Assembly: GCA_027943245.1 (NCBI GenBank)
Contig: JANDJZ010000045.1
Coordinates: 124,001-188,000, forward strand
Source of the DNA: Acanthamoeba sp. SK_2022b
Taxonomy: Eukaryota > Discosea > Longamoebia > Acanthamoebidae
Direction of reading: 5' to 3'
Length of the DNA: 64,000 nt
Shown here: one piece after another, positions 33,088 through 44,065 of the stretch
How positions within the stretch are numbered: position 1 is the stretch's first letter
How the letters are laid out: each line of letters begins with the position of its first letter
Position numbers and translations under genes: made by a program
Notes under the pieces: model-generated
The model's input: only the letters and a program-made list of their open reading frames with translations
What the model was told of the DNA's origin: nothing
Database searches by the model: none

Positions 33088-35626
33088 GGTTCCGTCTTAA
33101 AATTGGCACGTTGGACCGGTTGGGCTGGACTTGCGGTCCAATTCCGTGGCCCGAGCGGATTTTTCCATGACCCGCTTGGACCGTTTCAGGAATATTTTGC
33201 GTTTTGAAAACTTTCAGGATTGTTCCAGAAGATCTTATCTTGCGCCAGCACGCGGCGCAGTCACATCGATGCGACTGAACTTGCAACACAACAACATGAC
33301 GAACCAAAATGCAACAACCTTACTTGCGGACCTTGCTTTGTTGTGCGAGGAGGAGAGGGCCGCGTATTGCACGCGGCCTCATCCTTCCGCAGCCTCAGCA
33401 GTCACGCAGAAGGCCCACGCCCCGGCCACAGCCCACGTCCACAATCTTCAAGAACAAGAAGAAGCTAAACGCAGTGAAGAGGAGGAAGCCAACAGTGGTG
33501 AGGAGGAATCTGACGAGAGTGAAGAGGAATCTGACAATTGCGAGGAGGTAGATGGATTCAACCCTTCCCCGCCCAAACGCCTTCGCCTTGGAAACGGTGA
33601 CCACGCAGACACCTACAACTGGTGGAAAAATGGGACTAAGACTGCAAAAGGCATGGTACGCCGCTATTATCGCTGTGGCCACATTGATGAACGAGGGGTC
33701 AGGTCATGCAACGCCACTAAAGTTGTGTGTGTCACGACCTCTGGTCAACAAACAATCTCTTACCCTAAAAAACACTCCCACCCACCACCTCCACCACCAT
33801 CACGGCTGGAGGAGGAGGTGCGCACAAGGATGAATGAGAAGATGAGGGACCCGTTTGCCTCTCCTGCGCGTGTGGAGCGAGAATTCATCCTTGCTCTCCC
33901 AACGGACGTCCCTCCCTCCACACGCAATATTCCAACCCCCAAGCAGCTGCGTAACAGCAAATATTATCAGAAACGCAAGCGCTTGGGTGGTGGCGACGCT
34001 TTGGAGAACATCATCCAGAGGTTTGTCAGGGAGAAGACATTTGTGCGTGAGGTAGGCCTCTTACCCTTCCATTACATCATTATGGTTGCAAAAGATGCAT
34101 GCAATGTCTTCCGTGACCATGGTGGCGTGCTGTATGTGGACGGCACCTTTGATTTGGTGGAGGGGCACCTTATACTGACCACGATCATGGTCAAGGTGGG
34201 CAGGATTGGTGTGCCGGTGGCCTGGCTGCTGTGTGAAAGCTCTCAAGAAGAGTACTATGTGTACTTCTTCACGTTTGTGCGTGACCTTGTTTGTAAGGAA
34301 GCTGGTCGCCTCCCACCCATGGTGGCGATCTTTGCAGACTACGAAGATGCACTCCGCAATGCAGCCAAGACAGTGTTTCCTGGCGTGAAAGTGTTTGGTG
34401 ACTCATTTCATTTTGCTCAGGCAAACCTCCGTTGGATGGCCAAACATGTTGGGAGGGAGTATGAAGGTGAGCTAGCACCACAACTCCGGCACCTCATGGA
34501 CGCCCCCACTGCTGCTGAGGGCAGGACACGGCTCAATGCCTTTTGCAACTACTGGTTGAATAAAGTACCCAATTATGCTGAGTACTTTGTCTCCATGTGG
34601 AAGCAACGGTGGCCACCGAATTTGTGGGCTGAATTTGGGCGTTGTGTGCTCCTTCGTGACCTACCTTCAGGGGATCACATCTTGGAAGGGTGGCACAACC
34701 GCATACAGCATCACATTTGGCCAAAGCCCCACGAGGCCACAGACCATGCTATCTCTCACTTGTGGGATGAATGGGAACAGCACTACCGGCTCATTCAATC
34801 TTCTTCTTTGATGGCGGCACATGAAAAGGAGAAGCAAAACGATGCCCAGCGGTGGCAGAAAAAGGCAGCCACATTGCCATCAAGTGCACCCCCAGGTGGG
34901 CTCTCTCTGCTGTCATCATTGCCTTCATCTTCTTTATTGTCCTCCACACCTGCCATTTCCTTCCCCCAGGAAGAAGAAGAAGAAGAGAACGATGTTGGCA
35001 GTGGAGCAAGCCAGGGGGGCGTGACAGTGCACTGCACAGCAACACTGCCATCAATACAAGCTGGCCTCTGCCCCATGTGCAAACAAACCAAAGCAAACTC
35101 TGCTTGCACACTTCGGGCATGCCAGGCCTGTTGTGCACAGGCAGTGGCATCAGACTGCCACGTCACCAAACACCGCGCACTCAAGGAAAAAGCTGTCCAT
35201 GGGCCTCTTCTTGCTAAACTGGAGGAGTTGCTTGCCCTCCCTGAAGGACAACGCCCACCATTGTACATTCAGTACATGGGAGGCCAGAAGAAAGGTGCTG
35301 TACGCTCGGTCGTCCCTACGCATTGGGCTGCGCATCCTTCATCTTTCTACGCAATCTGCCAAGAAAGTCAAATTGAAAAAAAGTACTTCACCTCGCGGGT
35401 TGCAGAGTGGCGCGAGTGCTTCTGGACCCCTGCATGAAGCAGGCGCTGAAGGTTGCAGTGCGATGTTAACTGCAAAATAAACAAATGTTTTTTTTAATTT
35501 TCGAGTCCAAGACCAACATTCAGACACCTTGGACCGAACCAATTTTTTTCCCTTCTGTTCCACAACTGCGAATTGGACCGCAAGTCCAGCCCAACCAGTC
35601 CAACGTTCCAATTTTAAGACGGAACC
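33088..35626 (+). mobile_element. Intact Mutator-like (MULE) DNA transposon
   Basis: A 2,539-bp element. It starts GGTTCCGTCTTAAAATTGG and ends in the inverted match, with terminal inverted repeats of about 57 bp (33088-33145 against 35569-35626) that differ at only a few positions. It is flanked by a perfect 9-bp duplication ACAAAAACA (33079-33087 and 35627-35635), the usual MULE target-duplication length. The single large ORF inside is open. Intact ends, target duplication and ORF all point to recent insertion. Confidence 0.95.
33167..35437 (+). CDS. MULE transposase with WRKY/GCM1-like zinc finger
   Basis: An open frame of 756 codons from ATG 33167 (a second candidate ATG is 33269) to TGA 35435-35437. 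Order: a short N-terminus; a very acidic Glu/Ser stretch (about 33450-33550); a WRKY/GCM1/FLYWCH-like finger (RRYYRCGH, RSCNATKVV, KKHSH; ligands C-C-H-H); then the MULE DDE core. Core motifs are LYVDGTFDLVEGH (first Asp, about 34133), FADYEDALRNAA and VKVFGDSFHFAQANLRW (second acidic region, about 34335-34440), and DHILEGWHNRIQHH (the Glu-Gly-Trp-His of MULEs, about 34680). A C-terminal Cys-rich finger (CPMCKQ, ACQACCAQ) follows. No stop or frameshift is seen, so the protein may be active. Confidence 0.92.
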   Translation: MTRLDRFRNILRFENFQDCSRRSYLAPARGAVTSMRLNLQHNNMTNQNATTLLADLALLCEEERAAYCTRPHPSAASAVTQKAHAPATAHVHNLQEQEEAKRSEEEEANSGEEESDESEEESDNCEEVDGFNPSPPKRLRLGNGDHADTYNWWKNGTKTAKGMVRRYYRCGHIDERGVRSCNATKVVCVTTSGQQTISYPKKHSHPPPPPPSRLEEEVRTRMNEKMRDPFASPARVEREFILALPTDVPPSTRNIPTPKQLRNSKYYQKRKRLGGGDALENIIQRFVREKTFVREVGLLPFHYIIMVAKDACNVFRDHGGVLYVDGTFDLVEGHLILTTIMVKVGRIGVPVAWLLCESSQEEYYVYFFTFVRDLVCKEAGRLPPMVAIFADYEDALRNAAKTVFPGVKVFGDSFHFAQANLRWMAKHVGREYEGELAPQLRHLMDAPTAAEGRTRLNAFCNYWLNKVPNYAEYFVSMWKQRWPPNLWAEFGRCVLLRDLPSGDHILEGWHNRIQHHIWPKPHEATDHAISHLWDEWEQHYRLIQSSSLMAAHEKEKQNDAQRWQKKAATLPSSAPPGGLSLLSSLPSSSLLSSTPAISFPQEEEEEENDVGSGASQGGVTVHCTATLPSIQAGLCPMCKQTKANSACTLRACQACCAQAVASDCHVTKHRALKEKAVHGPLLAKLEELLALPEGQRPPLYIQYMGGQKKGAVRSVVPTHWAAHPSSFYAICQESQIEKKYFTSRVAEWRECFWTPA

Positions 35627-35635
35627 ACAAAAACA
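35627..35635. repeat. MULE target-site duplication, right copy
   Basis: ACAAAAACA, identical to the left copy at 33079-33087. Confidence 0.95.
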
Positions 35636-35708
35636 TTACCCACCTTTCCTGTTCCTTCCTTTTGGGCCCAACGGAAGGAGGAGACGCCTGTGTGCAAGAA
35701 ACTACCAC

Positions 35709-38077
35709 ATGCAGTGTCCTCGCTGCGGGGCAGTGGGGTCTGGGGAGCAAGTAGATGGGGAAGGCATGGTGTGCATGGACTGCGGATGGGTATTGGATGC
35801 GACACTAGCCCTGGTTGATGAATGCGAAACCCATGTCCTGACATCGGGAGCTGTCGTCAGCCAAGCCACAGGAACCTTCGTCGGGGTGAACGACAATGGA
35901 GAAGGCCACTTGATCTATGGCGGCGGCATACATAGTCAGATCCTCTCCTCTGCCATTCGATCCAAGAGCCGCCAGGTGCCCCCCCCCACCACTCTTAATC
36001 AACTTTCATCACTTTCCCGTTCCCGTGTTGTGCTCAACTTGATTCATGGCAGGAAGCGATAGGGCGCATTTTTGACAACGTGAGCCCCCAGCTGGGTCTT
36101 GGGAGCAACTCCAAGAGGCGTATGTGCTACATCCTGGACCAGGTGCTTGGGTTTCTTGATGATAGCAAGAGGCGCTATACCAAGGAGAGGAAGGGCTGGG
36201 ACGCGGCCATGAAGGGAATGGAGACCGAAGAGGAGAAGAAGAAGCGGAAGGGACTCGAGAAGAGACACAGGGATAAGGAGCTACACCGCAGTTCCGTGCT
36301 CAGTCGCGTCCAGCCTCTCGCCGGTGCTATTATCTACGCCGTGTGTCGGGAAGAAGGCAAACCTGTCACGCTCGGCACTGTGGCGGTGCGTTTCAGCTGC
36401 TCCTGAACTCCTCCTCCACTCCCGGCGCACTAATCGGTTGCACGCACAGATGGCCGTGGGTGAGGGGTCGTATTCGGTGGGCAAAGCCTTCACGCAGATG
36501 AAGCGACACCTGAACATCGGCACCCAGGAAATCGATCCAATTCTTTTCATCGAGCCCGCCGTGTCCAAGCTCAAACTCCCCACGTCGGTAGCCATTCGCT
36601 CGCATTGCCGTTTTGGCCAACCCCTCCCCCACCGACTTGTCCCCTCTCTCCACATAGGAACACAAGACTCTCCGCAACCTGGCCGTCGCGATTCTGGAGT
36701 ACGTGGCAGACAAGGAGTGGATCATGGAGGGCAGAGTCAGGGCCGGAGTGGCGCTGGCCTCTGTGATGCTGGCCGCCGAGCTTTCCAAGATCAAGATTAG
36801 TGCGTCTTCGCTCCTTTCTGTCCATCAAATCAGGCGACTGATATTCACTCGTCGCTCATAGACGGGCAGCTGATGACGCATCCAGACGTCAAACTGAGGA
36901 CCATCAAGGAAAGGGTCGCCGAACTGAAGAAGGCTATGATTCGATGCGCCGACGAATACCTCCCCTTCCCGTCGGGCACGGTGACCAGGTATGGCAGCTC
37001 CGCCACCGGCGTCAACCTGCCCCGCAGTTAGACCTAACGTTTCCGTTTGGCCATTTCTTGTGCTACGCAGGCAGAACCTGCACTACTTTGCCGATCAGAT
37101 CATTAAGGCAACAGCGTGTATAAACGACGCCAAGAGGGAGGAGGTCACGCGCAAGTTGATGGAGGACCATGCTCGTCAGGAGCACGAAAGGCAACAAAGC
37201 TCCACATCCGACGGCGCCGAGAAAGCCACAACGACCACGACCGCCTCCTCTGCAGCATCAGTGGACGAAGCTACGATCAAACTGAGGGCCAAGTCACAGG
37301 TCGGCACCATCAATCCGCTCTCGTTCACGCGCGCGGAGGTATGTTCCTTGCCGCTCTTCTTTGAGGAAACACAAAGAAGGCTGATAGGCAACGTCATCAT
37401 CGTTACAGGCGGCGCGGCAGCGGAGGAGAGTGAAGCTCGCAAAGGCCAAGCAGCGCCTGGCCTTGCTGCTGAAGAAGTCACCCATGGCCATGCAAGTGCT
37501 GGGGCCGACAGGCGAGAAGATCAGGGCCGAAGGGCTGATGTTGCCCGCTCCCGTAGCGCAGCCCCCCGCGCAGGTCGTTGTCAAGCTTGAGCGCGAGGAG
37601 AAGCCACAAACGCATCTGCCCTTTGAGCCTCTGTCGGCGCGACCCCGAGCGACCTGCAAGCGAAAGCGGAAGCAAGAGCAAGAGCAATGGGAAAAGTGCA
37701 AAAAGGACAAACGAGAAAGCGAAGAACGCCGGCCAGACAAGAAAGAGGACGAGCAACAAGAGCTCGACGAGGAGGACTGGAAGATTGAACGATGCCTATT
37801 ACTGGGCGTGAGCGAAACCATGATCTTGGAGGGGAACTACGAGCTAGGCGAGAGCCTCGCTGAAGTGTTGCCGCCTGTGTCGCGGTCCGAGGAGCTTAGC
37901 GAGAGCGACATGCCTGAGGACGAGTTGAAAAACTACCTTCTTTCCGGAGAGGAGCGGGCGCTCCTCAACGACGTGAAGCATCACTGGCTCAACGCCGAGG
38001 AAGACCGCAAGACGTCCGACGCAGGCAGCAACGAGACCGCCGATGATGACGATGCCACCAGCGACGAGGACGCCTGA
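35709..38077 (+). CDS. BRF1: TFIIIB subunit Brf1-like (TFIIB-related factor)
   Basis: Recruits RNA polymerase III to tRNA and 5S promoters. ATG 35709 opens directly with a zinc ribbon (CPRCG ... CMDCG, 18 residues apart), then SGAVVSQATGTFVG as in Brf N-termini. Two cyclin folds follow: the first starts GRIFDNVSPQLGLG and includes LAGAIIYAVCREEGKPVTL; the second has LRNLAVAILEYVADKEWIMEGR and GVALASVMLAAELS. The C-terminal exon has ELSESDMPEDELKNYLLSGE followed by HHWLNAEEDRK, which fits the conserved Brf1 homology block that binds TBP. A charged ~45-residue stretch (about 36150-36285, KEEKKKRKGLEKR-like) interrupts the first cyclin fold. It ends in an acidic tail at TGA 38075-38077. About six introns. 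Confidence 0.85.
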
Positions 38078-38492
38078 CGCCTGGACAAATACGCAGATTT
38101 TGTAGGGTTGTACAATCAAGCAACCGGCGTTGGAGGAGAGAGGGCGAGGGGAAAACACGCAGGGTTGCTGTCTGGGCTGTGTGCGGTGGTTCGATTGGCT
38201 GGGATAGCACCGCCATTGGTCAAGGCAATTTTTTTCTGAGGATAAAACCGGGCATGAAAGTGTCGAAGAAATTCGCAGCTCCAAACGCGGATAGGCAGTT
38301 TACTTTCCGCGACGCAGAGGCAAGCCGAGCTCGCGTGTCGATTAATCAAATCTCTCTCCACTTCGGCTGTCAATGGGCGAGGAGGAATCAAGCTAAACGC
38401 ACACGGAACTTTCCCTACTCGCACACTCGCGTCCTGTATACAATTATTCTGTAGATCCTTTTATTATACACGACTCCTCTACGCACCACAAG
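38078..38492. promoter_or_regulatory. Intergenic/promoter region
   Basis: 415 bp between Brf1 and the membrane-protein gene. The 12-mer GATTGGCTGGGA recurs at 38193-38204. AT-rich just before ATG 38493 (TTTTATTATACACG). No gene seen. Confidence 0.45.
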
Positions 38493-39356
38493 ATGGGAGG
38501 CGAGACGGACAACTTGCCAACGCGAAGGCGCACAAACTCGGGGCTCGTGGGCTCGTCTGCTGTTATCTCACCGAAGAAGGAGGATGCCCACTACTCCAAA
38601 CCAACTCTGATACGCTGTAGATACTACTATGTTGGTTGTCACGAAATGGTAACTTCCCCCCCAAAGCATCTATGACGCGATAGATGAGGACGCTCATGCG
38701 CTCAGGTTTCCTCAGATCGAAAACAACAACTATGTTCAGCATATGGAGGAGTTCCAAACCGAACATCTGCGGCAGCTGGAAGCTATGGTGGCGCTTCAAT
38801 CGCACAAAATCTCGAGCCTCGAAGCCGCACAGTCCGCGGCTGCCGTTGCTGCACAGCTCCTGGAGGAGCTTCCCCGCGTTCGCGAGCCGGTGTGCGCACC
38901 TCAGGCGCAGCCGCCGTCGGCGAAGGAGCTCCTCGACGCGGTAGCAGGCCTCCTGGACAAGCAGGTCTCTTCCCTCCTCTCCTCTATTCGCGAGTTCATG
39001 GCGCCCCGGGCCGAAGATCTCGACACACCCGGCCTCAAGACGTGGCAGATACTTCACCTCTTCGTCCTCTCCTTTGTTGTCTTCTGTTACCTGTCTCTTG
39101 CCGGCACGTTCTTCCTCCCTTTTGGGCAGTGAGCTCGCCCCAGGCCCGGCTATTGACACGTCTGTTGGTTCGCCTTGTCACAGGGATGGGCAGGCTGTGG
39201 GCGGTGCTGCAGCTCGTGCCCCTTGTGGCCTACGGCTCATTGATGACTCTCCACTGGTGGTATGCGCTGCTCTTCTCGCCAGCCGCCAACACCGTCATCT
39301 CGCTGGGCGTGGTGTGTCTCTGGGGCAGTATCAGCCTCTTCCTCCCTGTATTCTAG
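38493..39356 (+). CDS. Predicted multi-pass membrane protein, unknown
   Basis: Start ATG 38493 (MGGETDNLPTRRR), stop TAG 39354-39356. I recognise no family. The N-terminal half is soluble and has a helical Gln/Glu/Ala segment (MEEFQTEHLRQLEAMVALQS) that may form a coiled coil. Three hydrophobic helices fill the C-terminus: WQILHLFVLSFVVFCYLSLA (about 39040-39100), WAVLQLVPLVAYGSLMTLHW and ANTVISLGVVCLWGSISLFL. It ends only three residues after the last helix, so the C-terminus is almost buried. Three exons; the first junction (near 38630) is not resolved. Confidence 0.6.
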
Positions 39357-39512
39357 GCCCCTGTCACTTTTCTCTTCACCCCTTGTTCATACCTCGCCTG
39401 TACAGACATTGTTGCCTTTCTTTGTTGAATAAATCTCTCTCTTGTCCCTTCGTGTGGGAAGAAGGGAATAGAGAAATGATTTGTTTATCTATTTTCTTGA
39501 AGGAAAGGGAAG

Positions 39513-41013
39513 ATGGAAGGCGTGAGCAAGCTTGTGGGGGCAGCGTTGGCAGAGGTGCCCTTTGAGTGGCCTCACGATAACCCTACGGCCGTGATGGCGC
39601 TGGTCAGGGAAGCGCGAAGCCATCTGCTGCGTGGCTCCACCGCCCGGCTCTACCTCCTCCTTGTAGGCACCCAGCAGCGAGCCCATCGAGTGGAGGTGTC
39701 GCCCCCCTTCCCTTCTCATAAATAGCGGGATGGTGCCTCACTGGTCGGGGTATCAGGAGAAGGAGCTGGAAGAGGCGCTGGCTGGGTACTACGCCACGGC
39801 GCTGGAGGTGGACGACGAGCTGGAGGTCGTGGTGCTGCCACCCTTCACCCTCCACAACTACGACCCTCGCACCGACCTACGTGACATCGCCGTCCTACTC
39901 AGCTTCGCGCCCAGTAGGTCCTTCTCTCCCCTTCCCTTCAGCACATCGCACTCACAGACGCCGGTCAGGGTCGGTCGAGGAGCAGGTGCAGTTGAACGCC
40001 ACACGATCGGGCAAGGGGCTTTCGCCACTGTCCTTCGGTCAGCTGGAGACAGTGCCCAGCACTGCGATCCATCACACGCTCGCCCAGGGTGGTGCTCCCG
40101 TCTCCTTCTTTCGTTCCACTCCACTCATAGCTCCTATCGCTTGCGAGCAGGCTTTCCGACGTACAAGGAAACCGTGCTTGGGGGCACCTTCGATCGATTG
40201 CACGCAGGTCACAAGGTATCGGCCGAGCCGACATGTCTCAGGGCTTGCATCATTTATGACGTGCTGCGGTCACTCATCTCCCTGTCATCGTATCACGCGC
40301 GCAACAGATCATGCTCACGATCGCCGTGCTCTCCACCGAAGAAAAGATGGTGGTGGGCATCACCGGTACCTCTGGGACCCCTCAACTCTCTCCCCCACAC
40401 ATTGCCTACCGACCTCTTTGCTCTCTGATTGTAATCAGGCGACGAGATGCTGAAGAACAAGAAGCACGGCGACGTGATGCAGCCCTATCAACAGCGCGCA
40501 GCCGTGGCCCTGGACTTTCTCAACGCCATCAACCCGTCGGTGGCTTATGAGGTACGTCCCATCGCGTGTAGCTGCCCCTCCTTTCTCTGTCCTGACCTCG
40601 CGGCCTGCTGCGCAGACCATCGAAATCAATGATCCCTACGGACCAACCCTCACCGGACCCACATTCGACGCCATCATCGTGTCCGAGGAGACCCAAAAGG
40701 CACGCCAGCAGACTACAACTCTCGCATGAGAGAGAGAGAGAGAGAAGAATGTAACTCTGCTTTTTCGTGAATTGTGCGCAGGGGGCCATCGACATCAACG
40801 ACAAGCGTAAGGCCAATGGATTGCGCCCACTGGAAGTGATCATCGTGAAGCTTGTCATTGCTCCTCCTGATCTCGGGTAAGTGGTCCTCGTCTGCATTTG
40901 TCTTCTTCTCTTCTGAGGTCCATCTGTCTCTTGTCCACAGAGGGGGCAAGCTCAGTTCTACCGCGCTGCGCGAAAAGTACAAGAAGCTGCACCCTCAGGG
41001 CACCCAGAGCTAG
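39513..41013 (+). CDS. Phosphopantetheine adenylyltransferase (eukaryotic CoA synthase-type PPAT)
   Basis: Catalyses the fourth step of coenzyme A synthesis, ATP plus 4'-phosphopantetheine to dephospho-CoA. ATG 39513. After an N-terminal extension (ELEEALAGYYATALEVDDEL, HNYDPRTDLRDIAVLL) comes the nucleotidyltransferase T/HxGH motif: TVLGGTFDRLHAGHK (about 40175-40215). Then MLTIAVLSTEEKMVVGIT, PYQQRAAVALDFL, the DPYGPTLTG loop, DAIIVSEETQKG and the C-terminal GGKLSSTALREKYK (the SSTxLR motif). It ends TAG 41011-41013. No dephospho-CoA kinase domain follows, so in contrast to animal COASY this is a stand-alone PPAT. About seven introns; a (GA)n tract lies in one near 40730. Confidence 0.9.
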
Positions 41014-41277
41014 CCCAGGCCCCCTCTCGCTCCGGCAAGCTTTTGTTGGTTACCAAAACGCCAATAGCGCAGCGCAAAAGAGACTGCGCGGGATTCGATC
41101 GCACGCGACTTTTCGTTTCGTTCTTTCGTTCGTTCTTTCGTCTGGATGCCGTCAGCTCCTCCACTTCCTGCGGTCGGCTACTCGCCCATAAAAAAAGAAC
41201 GCGCCAAGCAAGCAAGCAAGCATAACAAGCTCCGACGACAACGCACTCACTTGTCTCTCTGTGTGTGCTCGACAGCC

Positions 41278-43062
41278 ATGGCTATGCGACCACGTGTGCA
41301 AAGAAGAGAGGGCAGGAGGGTGAGTTGGTACGAGGAAGAGCCCCACTTCGAACAGACTCGGTATGACCTGCGCTCCAGCGGTCGGCATGACGAGCACGAC
41401 GAACAACGAGAGCGTGGCTTCCGCTTCAAGGCTCGTCGTCCCAGCCTGCGCGTGGGAAGGCGCCAAGCTCGCTCGCCCTCGCCCGTCGGCTCGACGGGCA
41501 GCCTCAGGGAGATGCCGCGGCGTAGGGAAGACACCACCAGGCGGCTTGCAGCCAGGCCTCTGGGAGACTACGTGGTCCACCCACTCGACGACTTTGATCG
41601 TTACATGCTGGCCAGAAGAGAACGGGTAACGATGGTGGGGGGAAATTTGGACCAGTTGTGGCTGACCTGAAGTCATCACCAGCCAGAGAAGAGGAGGAGG
41701 GAGCACATCAGACCTGCGGCCCGCGAGATGGAGCGGATCGCCTACATGGGAGGTCGTCGCGGGCGCGAAGACGAAGGCGAGGGCTACTACGACAGCGGTG
41801 ACTACTCGGAAGACACCGACGAGTACGACCGCTTTCGTAGAATGCGTCGCGGTCGTAGGATGAGAGACTACGACGAACATAGAGGGCGCCAGATGACCAG
41901 AAGAGCCGACCTGGTGGCACGGCGACGCGGTCGCCCAGGGGAAGGCGGAGAGCAAGAGGAGGAGGACTACGAAGACTACCCCGGCCATCAAGAAGAGGAG
42001 GAAGAGGTGGAAAGCGATGAGGGCTACAGCGACGAGGGCGAGGGTCTGGTGAGCGCTCCGGAGGAGCTGGACGAGGACGAGGAGTACATCACGGGCAGGC
42101 GCAGGCCCATTCGCAGCAGAAGGTCACGTCATGATGCATACGACGAAGGCCAAGTCAGGCAGCCCCTGAAGAAAAGAAGGAGAGGCGGCGACGGAGAAGA
42201 GGGCCAAGGTGAGGAAGAGGAGGAAGACCAAGGGCTCGAGTTCACGGTGGACGAACGCGGGTATGGCCACAGCCCAATGATCAAGAGCCGAGACAGGAAG
42301 AAGATGCACGAGGAGGAAGAGGAGGTGCCACATGGCCGGCGGGCGAGGAGGCTCCCTGCGAGACAGACACACCGCCACCCCACCTACGAGGACATGATCG
42401 GTACACCATTCCGGCGAACCTCACTTCAGCAGTAGTCCTCGTTTAAAGGCTCACCTCCTTGTGTTGTGTCGGTTATGGTACTGGGCGCAGCTGAAGCGCT
42501 GGTCAAGGTGGGCAAGAATGGCAAGGCCAGTGGTGTGGCCATCTTCAGATACATCCACGACCACTTCGACATGCCCGCCAACGACCGACTCGTCAGGAAT
42601 CACCTCCACCAGGTATCGTTCGATTGCCTCTTCTTCCCACGCCAATGCGCTCACGACTGCGTGCTTGGTGCGTCAAAGGCGTTTGAGCGGCTGATCGATG
42701 ATGGGAAGCTGCGCCACAAGAAGGCGTCATACGTGCTCCCCCGTAACCTGCTGTCCGAGTATGACGCCAAGTACGGCGAGAAGACCGAGGAGAAGCAGAA
42801 AGAAGGGCAGGGAGAAGAGAAGGAGGCTGAGCAAGGTTCGCAGGAGGAGGGCGCCGAAGTAAAGTCGCCCGAGGTGCAGAGCAAGAAGGCCAGGGTTGAT
42901 AAGGCGACCACCGAGCAAGCGGAGAAGGCCAGAACCGAAGGCGGTCGGCAGGAGGAACAGCCAGGAGAAACGACGCCTAAAGAAGGCGACAAGAAAGAGG
43001 TGGAAGCGGTCTCCACATCGACGAAGAAGGGCAACGGTGGTGGACGCAAGAGGTCGCGTTAG
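41278..43062 (+). CDS. Linker histone H1/H5-domain protein with long charged arms
   Basis: ATG 41278, stop TAG 43060-43062. The N-terminal ~350 residues are a low-complexity Arg/Glu/Asp/Tyr-rich region with several SR dipeptides. The winged-helix H15 domain is assembled across two introns: HPTYEDMIAEALVKVGKNG, SGVAIFRYIHDHFDMP, RLVRNHLHQ joined to AFERLIDDGKLRHKKASYVL, the expected order and length (~75 aa). The C-terminus is a Lys/Glu-rich tail ending GRKRSR. Canonical H1 has a short N-terminal arm and a Lys/Ala/Pro tail; here the domain is far downstream and the arms are acidic as well as basic. It probably binds nucleosomal linker DNA, but may be a specialised variant. Confidence 0.83.
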
Positions 43063-43155
43063 GGCGGTGGAAGCTCGTCAGCCTTTGCTTCCGTCGATTG
43101 TGGTAAGCGATTGCGTGAGGACAACGTCAGCAATAGGGAACTTGTCCTGTTATGA

Positions 43156-43997
43156 TCAAATGAGGCAGTCCAAAATCCAGTTGTCAATGATAGCTCCAAC
43201 CAGGAGATGACCTTGCATCTCCGGGCCGCTCACGCGTGGTACCGAAGAGAAGCGGGCATGCCAATAGGCGCCGACGCTGGATGCCGCAATCTCTTCTCCC
43301 TCATTGAAGTAGACCTGCTCGCCATCGCCCTTGTCCGGCCACACTCGGAGCACTTGCGCTAGAGCTCGGTTGCGTGCGGGATTGGCGATGTGAGCGGGCA
43401 GGAGGAGGAACTTGGGATGGGCTCCCACCCACACCTCCCCATCTTTGTCGACGTCGATGTTATCAACCATCGAGTGCAAGCCGACGGAGTTGACCAGCTG
43501 CAGGGGTTGGAAGCCCGACGTGCCTGCCACAAGACGAATGAGTTGACGCCACTCAACGAGCAATCGAGAAGACAAACCTGGGTGGAGAGGCAAAGTGGAA
43601 ATGTTGTAGGTGAGGATTTCTCCCGTGCCGGCGTCGCTCACGTAGAGAAGCGATCGGTCCGGACTCGTGTTTACTCCGTTGCCCGTGTGCAGTCCTTTGA
43701 TAGCCTCGTGCCACTGGAGCCCATCAAAGTACACCACGTTGGAGGGGAACAAGTTCGGAAGCACCTGCAGGTCGTGCAGGATGTTGAACAACAGGCTCTG
43801 GGTCGTGTGGTCGTTGGTCACGAAGAAGGCGCGCTCTCCAATTGGGACCACATCATTGGGCGAGATCACCTGATCGCTCTCGAAGGTCTCCACATAGAGA
43901 AGCTCTTCCGGGGCCCTGGGCGAGATCGTAAATTTGTGTATTGAGTGTCGCACCGGTGAGCTTCGGAATGCGTGGGCGATGACAAACAGAAAGCGGT

Positions 43998-44065
<68 letters not shown>

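Noticed and set aside
33131..33166. MULE transposase start at 33131
   Set aside because: That codon is TTG and lies within the terminal inverted repeat; ATG 33167 or 33269 is more plausible.
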